A stretch of DNA of 64,000 nucleotides. Source: Eukaryota sp. TZLM1-RC (taxonomy: Eukaryota > Metamonada: BaSk clade). Shown here piece by piece: positions 1 through 10,660 of the stretch (position 1 is the stretch's first letter; each line of letters begins with the position of its first letter). The notes under the pieces are model-generated. The model made no database searches. It was not told where the DNA came from and saw nothing but the letters and a program-made list of their open reading frames with translations. Both the position numbers and the translations under genes were made by a program. The stretch lies in assembly GCA_040285825.1 (NCBI GenBank), contig JAUPSS010000003.1, forward strand, positions 3,224,001 through 3,288,000. The letters run 5' to 3'.

Positions 1-1986
1 AAAGGCCTTTAAGGAAGTCAAATTAGGAATTAAAGACTGAACAATAGGGCTAATTAATTCCCGAACAAATAAGAAGAAATTCAAATTCGAGAAAAGATCT
101 AAATTATGTCCAAAATTAACCAAACAGCTCAAAATTGAACAGGACTTTGAGAGACCAGATGTGTCAGACACTTGTTTAGAGATCACGTCAGATAGAAAAG
201 AGATCACCAAAACCTCCCTATTGGAAAGTTTACCATTCAAACTATTCTCAAATATTTTGGTAACACCGTACAGCTCTTCCTTGCCAGCAGGAGGTTTTAA
301 ACCCTTTCCTCTTGCGGACTTCATAACAGGCATGATTAATTCCCTCAAAACATAATCACCAGCAATACACTCGACTAGGAAAGGGTAAACAGACATTATT
401 TGAGGTAAACTCCTGGCAAAGACTGAATATACCTTGGAGACAAACATAGCGAAATAAGAGGTTAAGGGTAAAACCGTGGCGCTCATAGGTTCATTAAGTA
501 GAGGAAAAATCAAGACTGATGACGTGATCAGAGTTTGAAATGAATAGAGGTAAGAGAATCCTTGAATAATTAAAGATTCAATCTTTGAAAGAGCAGGAGT
601 CTTGGAGCCTAACTCACTTGAGAGGGAACAGGCCCATTTGGCTAAAACAACATTGTACCTACTGAGGGAAGCGACTGTTGAGCCTGTGACACGTGTCACA
701 TGAGCTCTAATGATCCCTTCTGATTCCATTACAAGTGGGTGATCTGACTCTGAGCTCTGAGTCAAAATTTGGTAAATATAACTTACTGGATTGAGAGCAC
801 ATTTACCATAAACGTGGACAAGAGGGATTTTCTTCATGAACTCAAGTAAAAGTCTAATAAATCTCTTTTCACTGTCAAAATCGGCTTTGGAAAGCCTAAT
901 CATAAGAGCAATCAAACAAGTAAATCCCATCAAATCACGACCTCCAATCAAATCATCAACACAATCAATAATAGTTAGACGGTCACTTAAAGAAGTCAAG
1001 TTTCCATCCAATAAATCACCCAAAGAGACAGTCTTGTCGATGGTTTCTTCCAATAAGGATTTCAAAATTTTAACAAAGTCAGAAATAAACTTTGAACTTA
1101 GTACATTATTATTCAAGTCAAAACATCTATTCAAAAACATTTGAAAACATTTACCGCCCAAAATTTCCCCTTCAAACATTGTTATCAAATTTCCAACAGC
1201 CATAAGCTTTGAAATGGCTTTTTCTTTTAGTTCGGCTTCTTCAAGCTGATGTCCATCGGTAGGTTGAGGTTGTTTTAAATCATCAACAAAAGAGATAGGG
1301 TTAGTTGAGTGCAGGGCAAGTCGTAAAACTTTCTTGATTGCAATCAAATCATCAGCAATCACGTCATCAAGCGTTACTAAACTGTCGATGGAGGTCAGAA
1401 TAGACAGGACTTTCCCCAACAGTCTAATAGGATACTTTTGTGTACTTTTGGCAAAAAGGGGACAAGACTTTGGATTTTGGTAAAAAGAGGACATGTACTG
1501 CACAATTGACGTGGCATTGGTTGTCACTTCCCCCACAAAGTCCAATAATTCCTTATAAAAAGGAAGAGTTCGGGAAAAGTCAATGGCAGCTTCTCCTTCA
1601 TAGAGGTTAGACTTGGTGGAGAGTTCAGAAGGGATGCGTTCGTTCAGGAGGGAGAGACGTGGGTAGAAGTAGGAGGAGGATCTCTCGAGGAGGCTGTGGG
1701 CGGTCTCAGCAAGAGTAGCAAACTCGGAGGTAGCACGATCAACAGTAAGGGTATCAGTGGCACACAAATCCTCTATGGATTTGGAGGGGATAGGGGTGGG
1801 AGCAAAGTTCACGGAGAGGAGGTCGTGGGGTCTCAGAGAAGTTCTAGTGCTAGATTCAAAGTGTAGTTTTTGAAACTCAAGAAGCTGAGAGGCGTGATTT
1901 TCAAGGAAAGTAGTGTATTCCTCGCGTTTGACTTGATGAGGGACCTCGTGGACACCCTCATTGAAATCTGAGTATTCCCAGTCCAT
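1..1986 (-). CDS. WASHC4: WASH complex subunit 4 (SWIP), N-terminal part, cut by window edge
   Basis: The minus strand is open for 662 codons from the ATG at 1986-1984 to the window edge, so the 3' end lies outside. The product is the SWIP/KIAA1033 subunit of the WASH complex, which activates Arp2/3 on endosomes. The N-terminus (MDWEYSDFNEGVHEV) corresponds to the DWEFD start of animal SWIP. Further along are an F-Y-GEGA-like motif (YEGEAAIDFS), a stretch rich in LLxxLLTLDxII-like leucines, LLHSTNP, an EGEILGGKCFQ segment and ENSLNG, all in the order I know for this family. No intron is needed. The start codon shares one base with the stop codon of a Fanzor fragment lying directly upstream on the same strand, so this gene's 5' leader is transposon sequence. 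The family assignment rests on recognised motifs, not on a search. Confidence 0.8.
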   Translation of the reverse strand, partial: MDWEYSDFNEGVHEVPHQVKREEYTTFLENHASQLLEFQKLHFESSTRTSLRPHDLLSVNFAPTPIPSKSIEDLCATDTLTVDRATSEFATLAETAHSLLERSSSYFYPRLSLLNERIPSELSTKSNLYEGEAAIDFSRTLPFYKELLDFVGEVTTNATSIVQYMSSFYQNPKSCPLFAKSTQKYPIRLLGKVLSILTSIDSLVTLDDVIADDLIAIKKVLRLALHSTNPISFVDDLKQPQPTDGHQLEEAELKEKAISKLMAVGNLITMFEGEILGGKCFQMFLNRCFDLNNNVLSSKFISDFVKILKSLLEETIDKTVSLGDLLDGNLTSLSDRLTIIDCVDDLIGGRDLMGFTCLIALMIRLSKADFDSEKRFIRLLLEFMKKIPLVHVYGKCALNPVSYIYQILTQSSESDHPLVMESEGIIRAHVTRVTGSTVASLSRYNVVLAKWACSLSSELGSKTPALSKIESLIIQGFSYLYSFQTLITSSVLIFPLLNEPMSATVLPLTSYFAMFVSKVYSVFARSLPQIMSVYPFLVECIAGDYVLRELIMPVMKSARGKGLKPPAGKEELYGVTKIFENSLNGKLSNREVLVISFLSDVISKQVSDTSGLSKSCSILSCLVNFGHNLDLFSNLNFFLFVRELISPIVQSLIPNLTSLKAF

Positions 1987-2696
1987 TAGTTACAGATATT
2001 GTCTATAACAATGAAATAAGTGTCCTTTTTACACCAATGTAGAGGGTTTGAGTTTTTGAGAGGTGGAAGATTTTCTTCTTGATACCTTTTTCTTTGAACC
2101 TTCAACAACCTTGGCTCTCTGCAGATATACTGGTCTTTTTCATTATTTACATGTGCTTCCATCACTGCCAACTTATTCAACGAAGCATTTCGATCTCTAT
2201 TCCGCAAACTTTCGCATGATTTACACATGGTAAGCCCGTGACGAATAGACATCTCATGCCTCTTCCATGGCCTTTGATTTCTGCACCATCGGAATGTTTC
2301 AACTGTTTTCTCCGCTTTCTTACAATTGAAACAACAACAACTGGTTCGAAACTCATCAATTGAACATACCTTATAACCTTTTTTAAATAAAATTCTTAGA
2401 CCTTTTCCTTTGGTAGGCTCTTTGAATTTCATGTGTTTTCGTTGTTCCCAGTCTCCGATTCCAATAACTACTTGGCCTGGATCACCAATTACTGATTTGA
2501 ATCTCTGTATCATCTTCGCCTCAGATCTTGTGCGATTAATCTCAGCCCACCATTCTGGTGTCCTTGATTTTTTTCGATGGCAGACATCACCAACGATACT
2601 ATTCACAGCAAATTTGTTTTTTAATATAGTAATTGTAACAACTATGGGAATTTTTCCATTTTGACGCCTAAACCATACTTTCCTACATACAGACAC
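1986..2696 (-). pseudogene. Fanzor family 1 nuclease, C-terminal half (5'-truncated)
   Basis: A 236-residue frame carries the C-terminal part of a Fanzor/TnpB-type RNA-guided nuclease. A GIGDW motif is followed by the RuvC-II segment IDEFRTSCCCFNC (Glu plus the first zinc-ribbon cysteines), the second cysteine pair CKSC, and the RuvC-III segment NRDRNASLN with its Asp. The N-terminal domain and RuvC-I Asp are missing, because the homology ends near 2700, so the copy is probably inactive. The frame ends at TAA 1988-1986, whose last A is the first base of the WASHC4 ATG. The last 90 bp (1987-2075) are nearly the same as the right end of the second copy at 17142-17230, which marks the element boundary. 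Confidence 0.75.
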
Positions 2697-2827
2697 CGTG
2701 TTTTCTGAGCATCAACCTCATCAGTGTCAAAAATGCACGCTCATGTTAGTAGAATTATCACAGAGATGTTTCGTATGGTGAAACCTTATTCAGATCACCA
2801 ATGAGTAGATATGGTTTGAATAATAAA

Positions 2828-2857
2828 CCCTAACCCTAACCCTAACCCTAACCCTAA
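2828..2857. repeat. Interstitial telomere-type repeat (CCCTAA)x5
   Basis: Five perfect CCCTAA units (TTAGGG on the minus strand) lie about 130 bp upstream of the truncated Fanzor frame. TTAGGG is the telomere unit of many eukaryotes, so this is either a relic of telomere repair at a double-strand break or an old chromosome end. No other telomere-like run is visible in the window. Confidence 0.9.
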
Positions 2858-3990
2858 CTACACCCTTGTTATGGGAGCATCCTTATACTGATGATGTAGA
2901 AGTGACGTATTTGCTTGTTGAATCAATTGGGATGGAGGTTAGTTAATTTCAATACGTGCTAATTTCAATTCAATCTTTGTTATTTTCTTTTTGAATGTGG
3001 CTAGCAATACACTATTCAAGAGAACATTTGCGGAAAGAGACACTTTATTGTAAATCTTTAATATTTTTTATTCTCACAACCCCCCCCCCCAATTCACCAA
3101 ATTGGATTCAATTCATCATACCACACCTTGACTATAAACCTAATCATTTGTTTCTTGACGTTACATCCTCTGAACTAGATAGTTCTTCTTCTGAAGAATA
3201 AACTCCTAATAAAGAGCTTCGTGATCTTGCAATGGCAGAGGTTGAGGTGTCTTGTACCATGATAATTCCAGAAGTACGTAAAAGTTTGACAGATGACACA
3301 TATGTAAAGCTTTAAAAACGACATTTTGGGGTTTTTGTATTTTGAGATCAAAGTATAACAATTTCTCTTCTTATATGAGACATGAATCAAGATTCGGCCA
3401 TCATAAATTATACAAAACTAAAAACAAAAGAAGTTTTCTTCTAGCAAAATATTTGAGCAACTCTTGACAAAAACAATGAATGACCAGTGGATTCACTGTT
3501 AGGAATAAAGAAAACTAAGGAACTATGTATGACTGCATGGAGAAACATAAATTTGTCTTGAAGGCAAATAGGGAATGAGAATAGACGTCTCCTGAAATTT
3601 TTTTTGGTGAATATACTAGCAATGTTCCTGATTACGACAAATTGGTTCTACGTCCCACAACCCTGAAACCAAAATTAGGGTGGATCATTTTTGAAGGAGA
3701 ATGAGGAGTGATATATTATTTCAGGATTGGAGAGGGGAAAAATAATTCAAAATAATAGTGTATAACATTAAAGCTATTGCTGAATGTTTGCTTTTCAAGT
3801 AGAAGTCAATTAATAGTTGTATTCGTAATTTAACAAAGAAATTTAGAATTCAATGTTTTGAGAATTGGAAAATATATTTTTTTTGATAGATTTTGACTTA
3901 TTTTATTTGAAAATATAAATTGGACAGTTTTCCACTCAGGGTCGTACCTTGTACATCATTTCTAAACAACATTTTGTTTAATATACTCCA
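2858..3990. other. AT-rich gap without recognisable gene
   Basis: Only short frames with no family resemblance are present. There is a run of ten C at about 3081-3090. I see no tRNA, no LTR and no recognisable transposase. Confidence 0.5.
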
Positions 3991-3999
3991 TAAATCTAT

Positions 4000-4420
4000 C
4001 AAACCTGAACCATTTGGAGTTGGATTGGGATAAAGTTGCTTCGCATTCTGCTACAGGTTTAGTTTTTGTGACCATTATTACCCAATTTTATTGAATTTTA
4101 TTGAATTTTATTGAATTTTATTGAATTTTATTGAATTTTATTGAATTTTATTGAATTTTATTGAATTTTATTGAATTTTATTGAATTTTATTGAATTCCT
4201 TGGGAAATATTGATTACTTGAGGCACTTCACCTCACTTCAACTTAATGTTCTTTCAGTCATTTGATTTATTACACTTCTGTTTAAATCCACCCTTTGTTC
4301 TTGCGCTTCAGATAATTCATAGTTGCATGGATCAATCACCCTGCTAGTAAACTTTTTTCTTGTGATAAGTGTGTCAATCCTTATGCCATCCGTTGAACTT
4401 TTTCAGTTAAATAATGAACC
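4000..4420 (-). pseudogene. Fanzor family 1 remnant, N-terminal side
   Basis: The minus strand of this stretch matches, with many changes, the part of the family-1 copy at about 18940-19250 that lies N-terminal to its GDW motif. Shared blocks include GGGATAAAGTTGCTTC at about 4027 and 18950, and GGCACTT.ACCTCA at about 4221 and 19052. A translated block resembling ITRKKFTSRVIDP can be read around 4300-4370. All frames are broken. A 10-bp minisatellite has expanded inside it. Confidence 0.45.
4083..4197. repeat. 10-bp minisatellite TTGAATTTTA, about 11 copies
   Basis: Ten perfect copies of TTGAATTTTA run from 4091 to 4190 with partial units on both sides. Perfect identity between units implies recent slippage or expansion. 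It sits inside the Fanzor family-1 remnant. Confidence 0.95.
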
Positions 4421-4581
4421 AAATCTCAATCTATGTCATTATCAAAATTTTGTTCAAAATCACTGAGTCAACACCATGTCAATGGTTGTGAGTGCCACTG
4501 ACCCATTATTCGAAATTCTTTCATGAAACAGTTCAAAAGATCGACCTACACAACACAATGTTTACAAAAGGACACAAAAGG

Positions 4582-5112
4582 CTAAATTGAACAAGGATCA
4601 ACATTTCCACACATAGTGCAACTTCCAGCACTGCGATGGTTCTTCGGTACGTAAACAAGTGAATAAGAGTTATCTAAAAAAGAATCAACAAGTTGCCTAC
4701 CCCAATTGACGCAAGACTGACGGCTGCCACAAAAGGAGTGACAATTGTTATTGTAACAGAAACAATGACGAAGAGGAAAGATATTTTTACCATTGACAAT
4801 CTGGGGGATGACAGAAAGAGACTGGTCAAGCTCCTCAATGAAATGGGACTTTATCATTGGTCCACATAAGAGACACCTCGCTCTGGTAATCCTCGTCTTG
4901 GGTATGAATGTGCAGACAAGGCGATTTTGAGTTTCATGTGGTAGATCATGTGCAGTCTCTTGACAATAGCAATAGCAGTCAGACATATTTCCGTCGTACC
5001 CAGCGTTACAATTACCACCCGGACAAATGCATCCATTTCGTAAAGCATCAGACATGACTACAAAAATCAACAGACAGTTGACCAATAGAATCATGTCGTT
5101 CAATCTTGGCAT
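4582..5112 (-). CDS. Secreted cysteine-rich protein of unknown function
   Basis: 176 residues starting at the ATG at 5112. The N-terminus (MPRLNDMILLVNCLLIFVVM) has the charge-then-hydrophobic pattern of a signal peptide with possible cleavage around residue 22-25. The mature part has about 20 cysteines, often as CxC or CxxC pairs (CICPGGNC, CYCYC, CLLCGP, CFCYNNNC, CTMCG), so a disulfide-rich extracellular or luminal domain is likely. There is no second membrane segment and no introns are needed. I do not recognise the family. Confidence 0.6.
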   Translation of the reverse strand: MPRLNDMILLVNCLLIFVVMSDALRNGCICPGGNCNAGYDGNMSDCYCYCQETAHDLPHETQNRLVCTFIPKTRITRARCLLCGPMIKSHFIEELDQSLSVIPQIVNGKNIFPLRHCFCYNNNCHSFCGSRQSCVNWGRQLVDSFLDNSYSLVYVPKNHRSAGSCTMCGNVDPCSI

Positions 5113-6400
5113 TTTGGGAATCAGTCGAAAATCGGATTGGGAGTGGGAATAGTGATTTACCAGAAAATTTAAAACCCCTAATAAAAGAAAAACTAAAAAA
5201 TGAATTAAAAGAACATGATGAAATTAATCAACATAAGCCCTCAGCAACTGTTATTATTCGTGATCACAAAAATGAACTACCTGAGGAAATCTTAAAATTA
5301 AAAAAAACTATGACTAACTATGCAGTGTTGATGATGTTGGATCATTGAAGCATCAATGATGTTCATCTTAGTTCTAAGTTTTCCTAATTCTGTAACGATG
5401 AAGAACTTAAGAATTAATGTTTTTTGCTGGCTTTTAAAGCATTGAAAAGTAATGCTCGTGTAATGTTAAAATTAAACGACCTATATCACTACAAGTTAAA
5501 TAGTCCCAATCTGTTGTCTTGGAGATTCCACAAGATAACACTTCGCACCAGGATGCTATTCAAGTTATTTTAAATTCCAGAATTTGATAATCAGATTAAT
5601 GATTGTACCTCTGACATTCCTTCTTTTCAAATTATCCTTAATTTACAGTATCAAAATTTTGGACGCCAGTTTTACATTGCGTGTCTCAAAAGATCAGATT
5701 TACAAAAAAAAGTCGACAAATATCAACCAGATAGTAAAGATAATACCATTGGTGGTCACGGAAAATAATCTTCAATGTTATGTCTGAAATTTTTTCAGAA
5801 GAGTTTTTAACTCTTTCCTATAACTTGATGCCTCACATAATGAAGTGCCAGTCCATAAGGGGTAAGAGCTGAATATTCAACCCACCTTGCTGAGCAATTT
5901 CACTGATATGTATTCCAACATTCATTCAATTGTTGGGTTGAACACATGTAAGAAACAAATGCTAAACTTGACAAATTAACAAAAGATGAAAAACTCAAAC
6001 GAAAGGACGAAAAATTCAAATGAAAAATGGTGAATTGTATTACGTCAATGAATGTATAATTGACTTTTGAATAAATGGTTTTAATACAGAATTATTTGAT
6101 GATCAGGAAGGACCTATTTGGGAGCTGTCAACACAATATCTCAAAAATGATTACCAAAAGATGATGGGAATATGCATTATTCTGAAAAATGAACCCATTG
6201 ACGTTATTGTCACACTCAAGTTGTGTTGCCGGAAGGCATGCTAGCTATATATATATATGAATTACGTGAAAAACGATTAAGATAAAGACCATTTTTTTAT
6301 GATATATTATATAAAGACACTCACTAGTGATGTTGCTACACTGTTTTCTACGGTTTTTGATCAAAACTATTGACAGTTGTGCTTCCGCTTCCTTTGCTGA
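5113..6400. other. AT-rich gap with small unsupported frames
   Basis: Two small plus frames (5106-5348 and 5584-5787) have low-complexity K/E/N or hydrophobic content and no family resemblance. A short (AT)n run lies at about 6245-6258. I see no reliable gene, RNA or terminal repeats here. Confidence 0.4.
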
Positions 6401-7331
6401 TAATAATTTTGCTCAGGCATGGGGTGGCATAAGTTCAGCTAATGGATTTAATTGATTTACGTTTTCTGGTGTTTGATTTCTTATTAAACCATTGATACAC
6501 TTTTGACCATAAAATAGAACACGGTAATTTTTCAGCATTTTTTCCACCAAACCACTTTACAGTAGACAAGAACCTAAGCAAGATCAAGTAACTTAATTGT
6601 TTGTTATGTCTTTCGAAGAATATTAAATGTATTTTCCACAGTGTTTTTATTTTGACTGGGTGTGTTTGATAATTGGTAATGCTCTGCTTCTTCCCATTTC
6701 TTTTGAAGACGATCATCCTTAAACTTAAAGTCTTGCAAAAGTGGCACATTGGATTCAAATTCGAAAATGTTTCCCATGATGATAGCAGGAGTTGATGTTG
6801 GGCTGATAGATGACCAAAATATCAGTTCGTAAGGAGTGGGATTGTTAATACTGCTCTTTGTTGAATTTATCAATAATTGAGTTACTGGTACATAAGTGGA
6901 TCATGCATTATAGTGGTTGTAGTTCATTAATAATTACCTTATGCGTTGTATCACATCTCGATTTTTTTTCTACCAATTCATTACTCTCAGAGTGATGAGG
7001 AATTGATTTTGATACCTCAATTGACGTCCTTAGGCAAAGCAATTTAAATACTTCATTGGCGAACTCAGGGCCATTATCACTGTCTAAAGACATGATTATG
7101 CCAAATAGAGCGAAGATGTTCCATATCAATGTGTCTGCTACTTCTAAGGCACTGAGTTCTTTCAATGGTGAAAGTATCGTGTACCCTGTGAATGAATTGA
7201 CGAAAACTAGAACATATTGATTATCATTGTTGTCTTTATTAAGTGGGAAATCTGTGTCCACGTTTAATTTTGCACAAGAGAGGTTAACCCACAAGAACCT
7301 ATTTGAGGGAGTCTTTGATTGTTTTGCTGGT
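6400..7331 (-). pseudogene. Ty3/gypsy-type integrase core, decayed
   Basis: The frame at 7294-6908 reads like the catalytic core of an LTR-retrotransposon integrase. It has YVLVFVNSFTGYT, then SDNGPEFANEVF with the second catalytic Asp, then HSESNELVEKKSR with the Glu. A following frame (6873-6604, PTPYELIFWSS) matches the segment after the core. Frameshifts separate the pieces. The zinc-binding N-terminal part lies at 8170-8328, split from the core by an inserted LTR element (7336-8165). The match is close to the integrase of the full Ty3/gypsy element at 34.5-41.9 kb but not identical, so this is a related older copy. Confidence 0.65.
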
Positions 7332-7335
7332 GTTT

Positions 7336-8165
7336 TGTTGTTGTCGAACTTAAATTGAATTAGTAGGTTTCATTGTATTTTGACTGATGACGTGATACTC
7401 GTTTATGAATCAGTTTTATTAATAAACTCAGATTTCTCTCTCTCCTTCGTGTGTTCATCTGCCTAACGGCATCAATAATTATTGGCCCTTCTTATTTCAG
7501 ATGACTGTTCCCTCTGTTAACCTGACGTCTCTTTCTTCCATGAAAGTTGAAAGTGTTCTTCTGTTCCTATAGGAGTGAAAGATTTATTCTTCGGTGACTC
7601 CTAAGAAAGAGCTTGTTCCAGCAAGACTCTTGGTCGATTCTTTTCTGTTAGAGTCCCTATCTCTCCAGAAATCCGACGGCTGATCCAGTGACGATGTTCT
7701 TCTCAGACATCTACAATCTGTCGTATCGTTCGCCATGTACGAAGATTTTAGTCTGGCTATGTCAGAACTGATGCTTTATGTCCGTATTGGTGACGTCCGA
7801 GAACGTATGTCCTGTTACCTGCGACGTTTTTTTTTCAGGTAAAGAGTAGGGCTTCCGGACTGAAGTTGCCAGACATAGCTTTTCTGAACCGATTTGCCAG
7901 AGGACTTCTTTTCGTAGGTATCCAACGTTCTCATACCATCGATGCACCGGAGAATTTAACAAACCCCATATCTCCCCTCTATTGAGCCAGTACTGTATTT
8001 GTCCTCAGAAAAATGGGAAAAGGTAGTGTTGTTGTCGAACTTAAATTGAATTAGTAGGTTTCATTGTATTTTGACTGATGACGTGATACTCGTTTATGAA
8101 TCAGTTTTATTAATAAACTCAGATTTCTCTCTCTCCTTCGTGTGTTCATCTGCCTAACGGCATCA
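7336..8165 (+). mobile_element. Small non-autonomous LTR element (TRIM-like)
   Basis: Two nearly identical 139-bp LTRs, 7336-7474 and 8027-8165, begin TGTTGTTGTCG and end CGGCATCA. They flank a 552-bp interior without a retroviral protein frame. The purine-rich AGAAAAATGGGAAAAGGTAG lies just before the right LTR and serves as a polypurine tract, which fixes the plus orientation. A 4-bp duplication GTTT (7332-7335 and 8166-8169) flanks the element. It sits inside a gypsy integrase gene between its zinc finger and its catalytic core. Related single LTRs lie at 11165 and 42424. Confidence 0.8.
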
Positions 8166-8169
8166 GTTT

Positions 8170-8328
8170 TTTCTGACAACTAGGACCACGTTTTATGTGT
8201 TTGATCAGATCTATTCTCATGTTTGGTCCGTATAAATTGCTTTTGGAAAGTTCTCTACAAGGAACTGCCTTACGGTACCTCTGAGCAAACGACCTATGTG
8301 ATGATGAAGATACATTTAGGCAACCCAA
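8170..8328 (-). pseudogene. Integrase zinc-binding domain fragment (gypsy-type)
   Basis: The minus frame contains SHRSFAQRYRKAV and YGPNMRIDLIKHIKRGPSCQ. This resembles the H-H-C-C finger of the intact integrase at 36 kb, where the same positions read HPSFAQCW and YWPNMRSDLQTHINTCIPCQ. The first Cys of the pair has become Ser or Pro. It continues in the integrase core at 7331-6400 once the inserted LTR element is removed. Confidence 0.6.
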
Positions 8329-8565
8329 ACTAACCTGTCTTCATACTTGTCGCTCGACTAGTCGAACCAAAAAGTCAGGACTTTGATATTGCTGCTGAAA
8401 AACTAGGTAATCTTGCGTCTCACCTCGTGAGTTGCCAAAGTTTTTTAAAAACTCATTTTTGTTCTTTTCGTGTGTAGATTTTGTAAGAATACTTAATTCA
8501 TTTTTAATTACTGTTAATTCTTACCTAAAATTTTGAAAACTGAGGCTGTTGAGATCTGTTGTGGT

Positions 8566-10229
8566 TTATACAGATTCAACTGCATAATTGTTCACATTCT
8601 TTTCTACACAAAATATACTCGAACATTCAATATTTTTATTGCTATCAAGGAAAGAGAGTGGGTTTAAGGGTGTCTCTTGAGCCGTATGTTCCGACTGACC
8701 AGTTGAATATGCTTGGTTTGGTTTGGGAACTGCAGCCTGTGATGATTCATTGATTAAAGATATGTATTTACTTGAGGTATAACCTCTAGTACCACGGCCA
8801 CATTGGCCCCTAAAACTACTTCGGCTTCTCTGACTACCTTTGAAATTATCGTAACTAGCTCTCAATGGTTTTCCACCACCTCTACTATTGACGAAACTTC
8901 TACGTTGATTTATGGGGACCAAAAAAGAATGTATTCTCGATATTCACATTCGGAAATTACGTGTTTTCGATATCTGACAGAAAGTACAGAATTTTTGATT
9001 TCCTCTGTAATGTTTTTCCTTTTTCACGCTAGGATGGGATGAGTCATGTGGGCTAGTCCTCTTCTTGCCAGCTGAAATGTGGATCTCACCCGTCTCCAGC
9101 TTAGGTTTGGATGCAGCTTTCCTCAATAGCTGAACTGTCTCTCTATTTTGTGCCACTTTCATCCATGCAAATAAATTATTCCTAACTTTTTTTGTTAGTT
9201 GTATGAAGCTTCCCAGTTTGTTCTTTCAGTAACTTTTTTTACAACACTCGTCAAACAGTGGCTCAGTAAAAACCAAATTGTTGATGCCTGTTGAAAAGGC
9301 ATGCGCCACTGTTAACATGGAAAGGGTGAACATTCCACTCGAGTAATCCACGTCTTCGAATCTGGTGGAAACAACTGTTATCTAAGTCGACATCCTCACA
9401 CTATTTCCAAAGTTTTCCAAGTATATGGCGAATTCTTTTTTGGCGTCCTCAATGGAATTAACTTTGCGTCAATTGAATTGGGGTCTAGGTAGGGCTAATT
9501 TCGCATAATAAATTGAACTAAACTGACTCGTTCTATAAAATGGCAGCAGTATTGTTGCCTCTGTAGGATCCATGCTAATTATTTGCTGTTCTTTCCAAAA
9601 TGATATCATCCCAACACTTATGCCTCCTGAAATTGCTGAACGGTTAGCCGTGGCTAGGACGAACGTAACCAGTTTGTAGGCATGAGTCGGTGGCTCTATT
9701 TTCTTGATAACATATGTATCAATTCCATAAATTTTTGGTTTTTGTATCGACCTTAATTGAGATTACAGTGAATCAAACTGATTGTACTTAAGTCGTGTCG
9801 ATTTCCTGCAGAGCTAACAACTAAGATAGACTTTTGATCATGCATGCTATTTGTTGGTCTTGTTGAGGAGCTTGATTGAGGCATTTCCTGTGAAAATTTG
9901 GCCGTCGTCAGGGCTGTATCAGCCAACGAGTGGGCGTTTTGATTGGGAAATAATACCTCCTGATCAGTTAGGCTTGAAGTGGGGTTTTAACACGAACTCA
10001 CGCAGTTTGATGGGAGACTGGGATCTCTGCTCATTTGTTGAGAAGTGGGCTTTTGGCCCGAATCTAATTGGTTTTTAGTGGGGTAAAAAACACCCAAACT
10101 TATGTGGGGAGGATTGAGGTGGTTTCTCCCGAACTCGTTTTTGTCTAGAGTACTGATAACATTTGAAATTATACTAAGACGAGGGTGAAAAAGATCTTCT
10201 TTGGAAGATGTTTGAGGTATGTCAGACAT
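8566..10229 (-). pseudogene. Gag-like polyprotein remnant of an LTR retroelement
   Basis: Successive minus frames, broken by stops and shifts, run from MSDIPQTSSKEDL (10229) through a capsid-like middle (about 9260-9480, LTVAHAFSTGINNLVF) to a basic tail (9162-8566). The tail has a partial zinc-knuckle start (KFCTFCQ) followed by an RG-rich stretch. This order is typical of Gag. Only about 240 bp separate it from the integrase finger at 8328, so protease, reverse transcriptase and RNase H have been deleted. The retroelement at 61.9 kb begins with a similar MSDISQ. Confidence 0.45.
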
Positions 10230-10340
10230 TCTTTAGCTGTTTACAGCGCTGTTGTTGTATCCTTTTTGCCGTGCCTGAAACACACAAAAAATATTGTTGC
10301 CAGAAAACATATCTGCTAGCTGTATGTGTTAGTGTAATAG

Positions 10341-10660
10341 TTAGGTAAAGCGAATTAGGATAAAGAAAATTTGAGTTAAACATATGCAACATATTTTAAG
10401 GTATTCCCTAGTGAAATCGTTGTTCTCCTCACCAAGGGTTTTATCAGTATTTACATTGTATTTTGCGAATGGACAATTTGCCCAGAGGACAACAGTTGGG
10501 GGAGTCCTTGATTGCTTTACCAGTGCTTTACCAGTGCTGTTTTCTGACAAGTAAAACATTGTTACATATGTTTGATGAGATCATTTCTCATGTAGGGTCA
10601 ATAACAAACACTTTTGAAAAATTCATAAGGGGCTCTGCTCTTGCTTGGATGGCCTGAATA
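10341..10660 (-). pseudogene. Second gypsy integrase fragment
   Basis: The minus strand reads a WPYMRNDLIKHM-type zinc-finger segment with a stop inside, then CFTCQKTALV. The next frame (GKALVKQSRTPPTVVLWANC) parallels the entry to the integrase core at 7331-7250. It is a separate, shorter copy of the same element family, placed upstream of the gag remnant. Confidence 0.5.

Noticed and set aside
836-1144. Plus-strand frames at 161-355 and 836-1144
   Set aside because: They are shadows of the 662-codon WASHC4 frame on the minus strand.
4081-4200. CRISPR-like array
   Set aside because: It is a simple 10-bp tandem repeat without spacers, in eukaryotic DNA.
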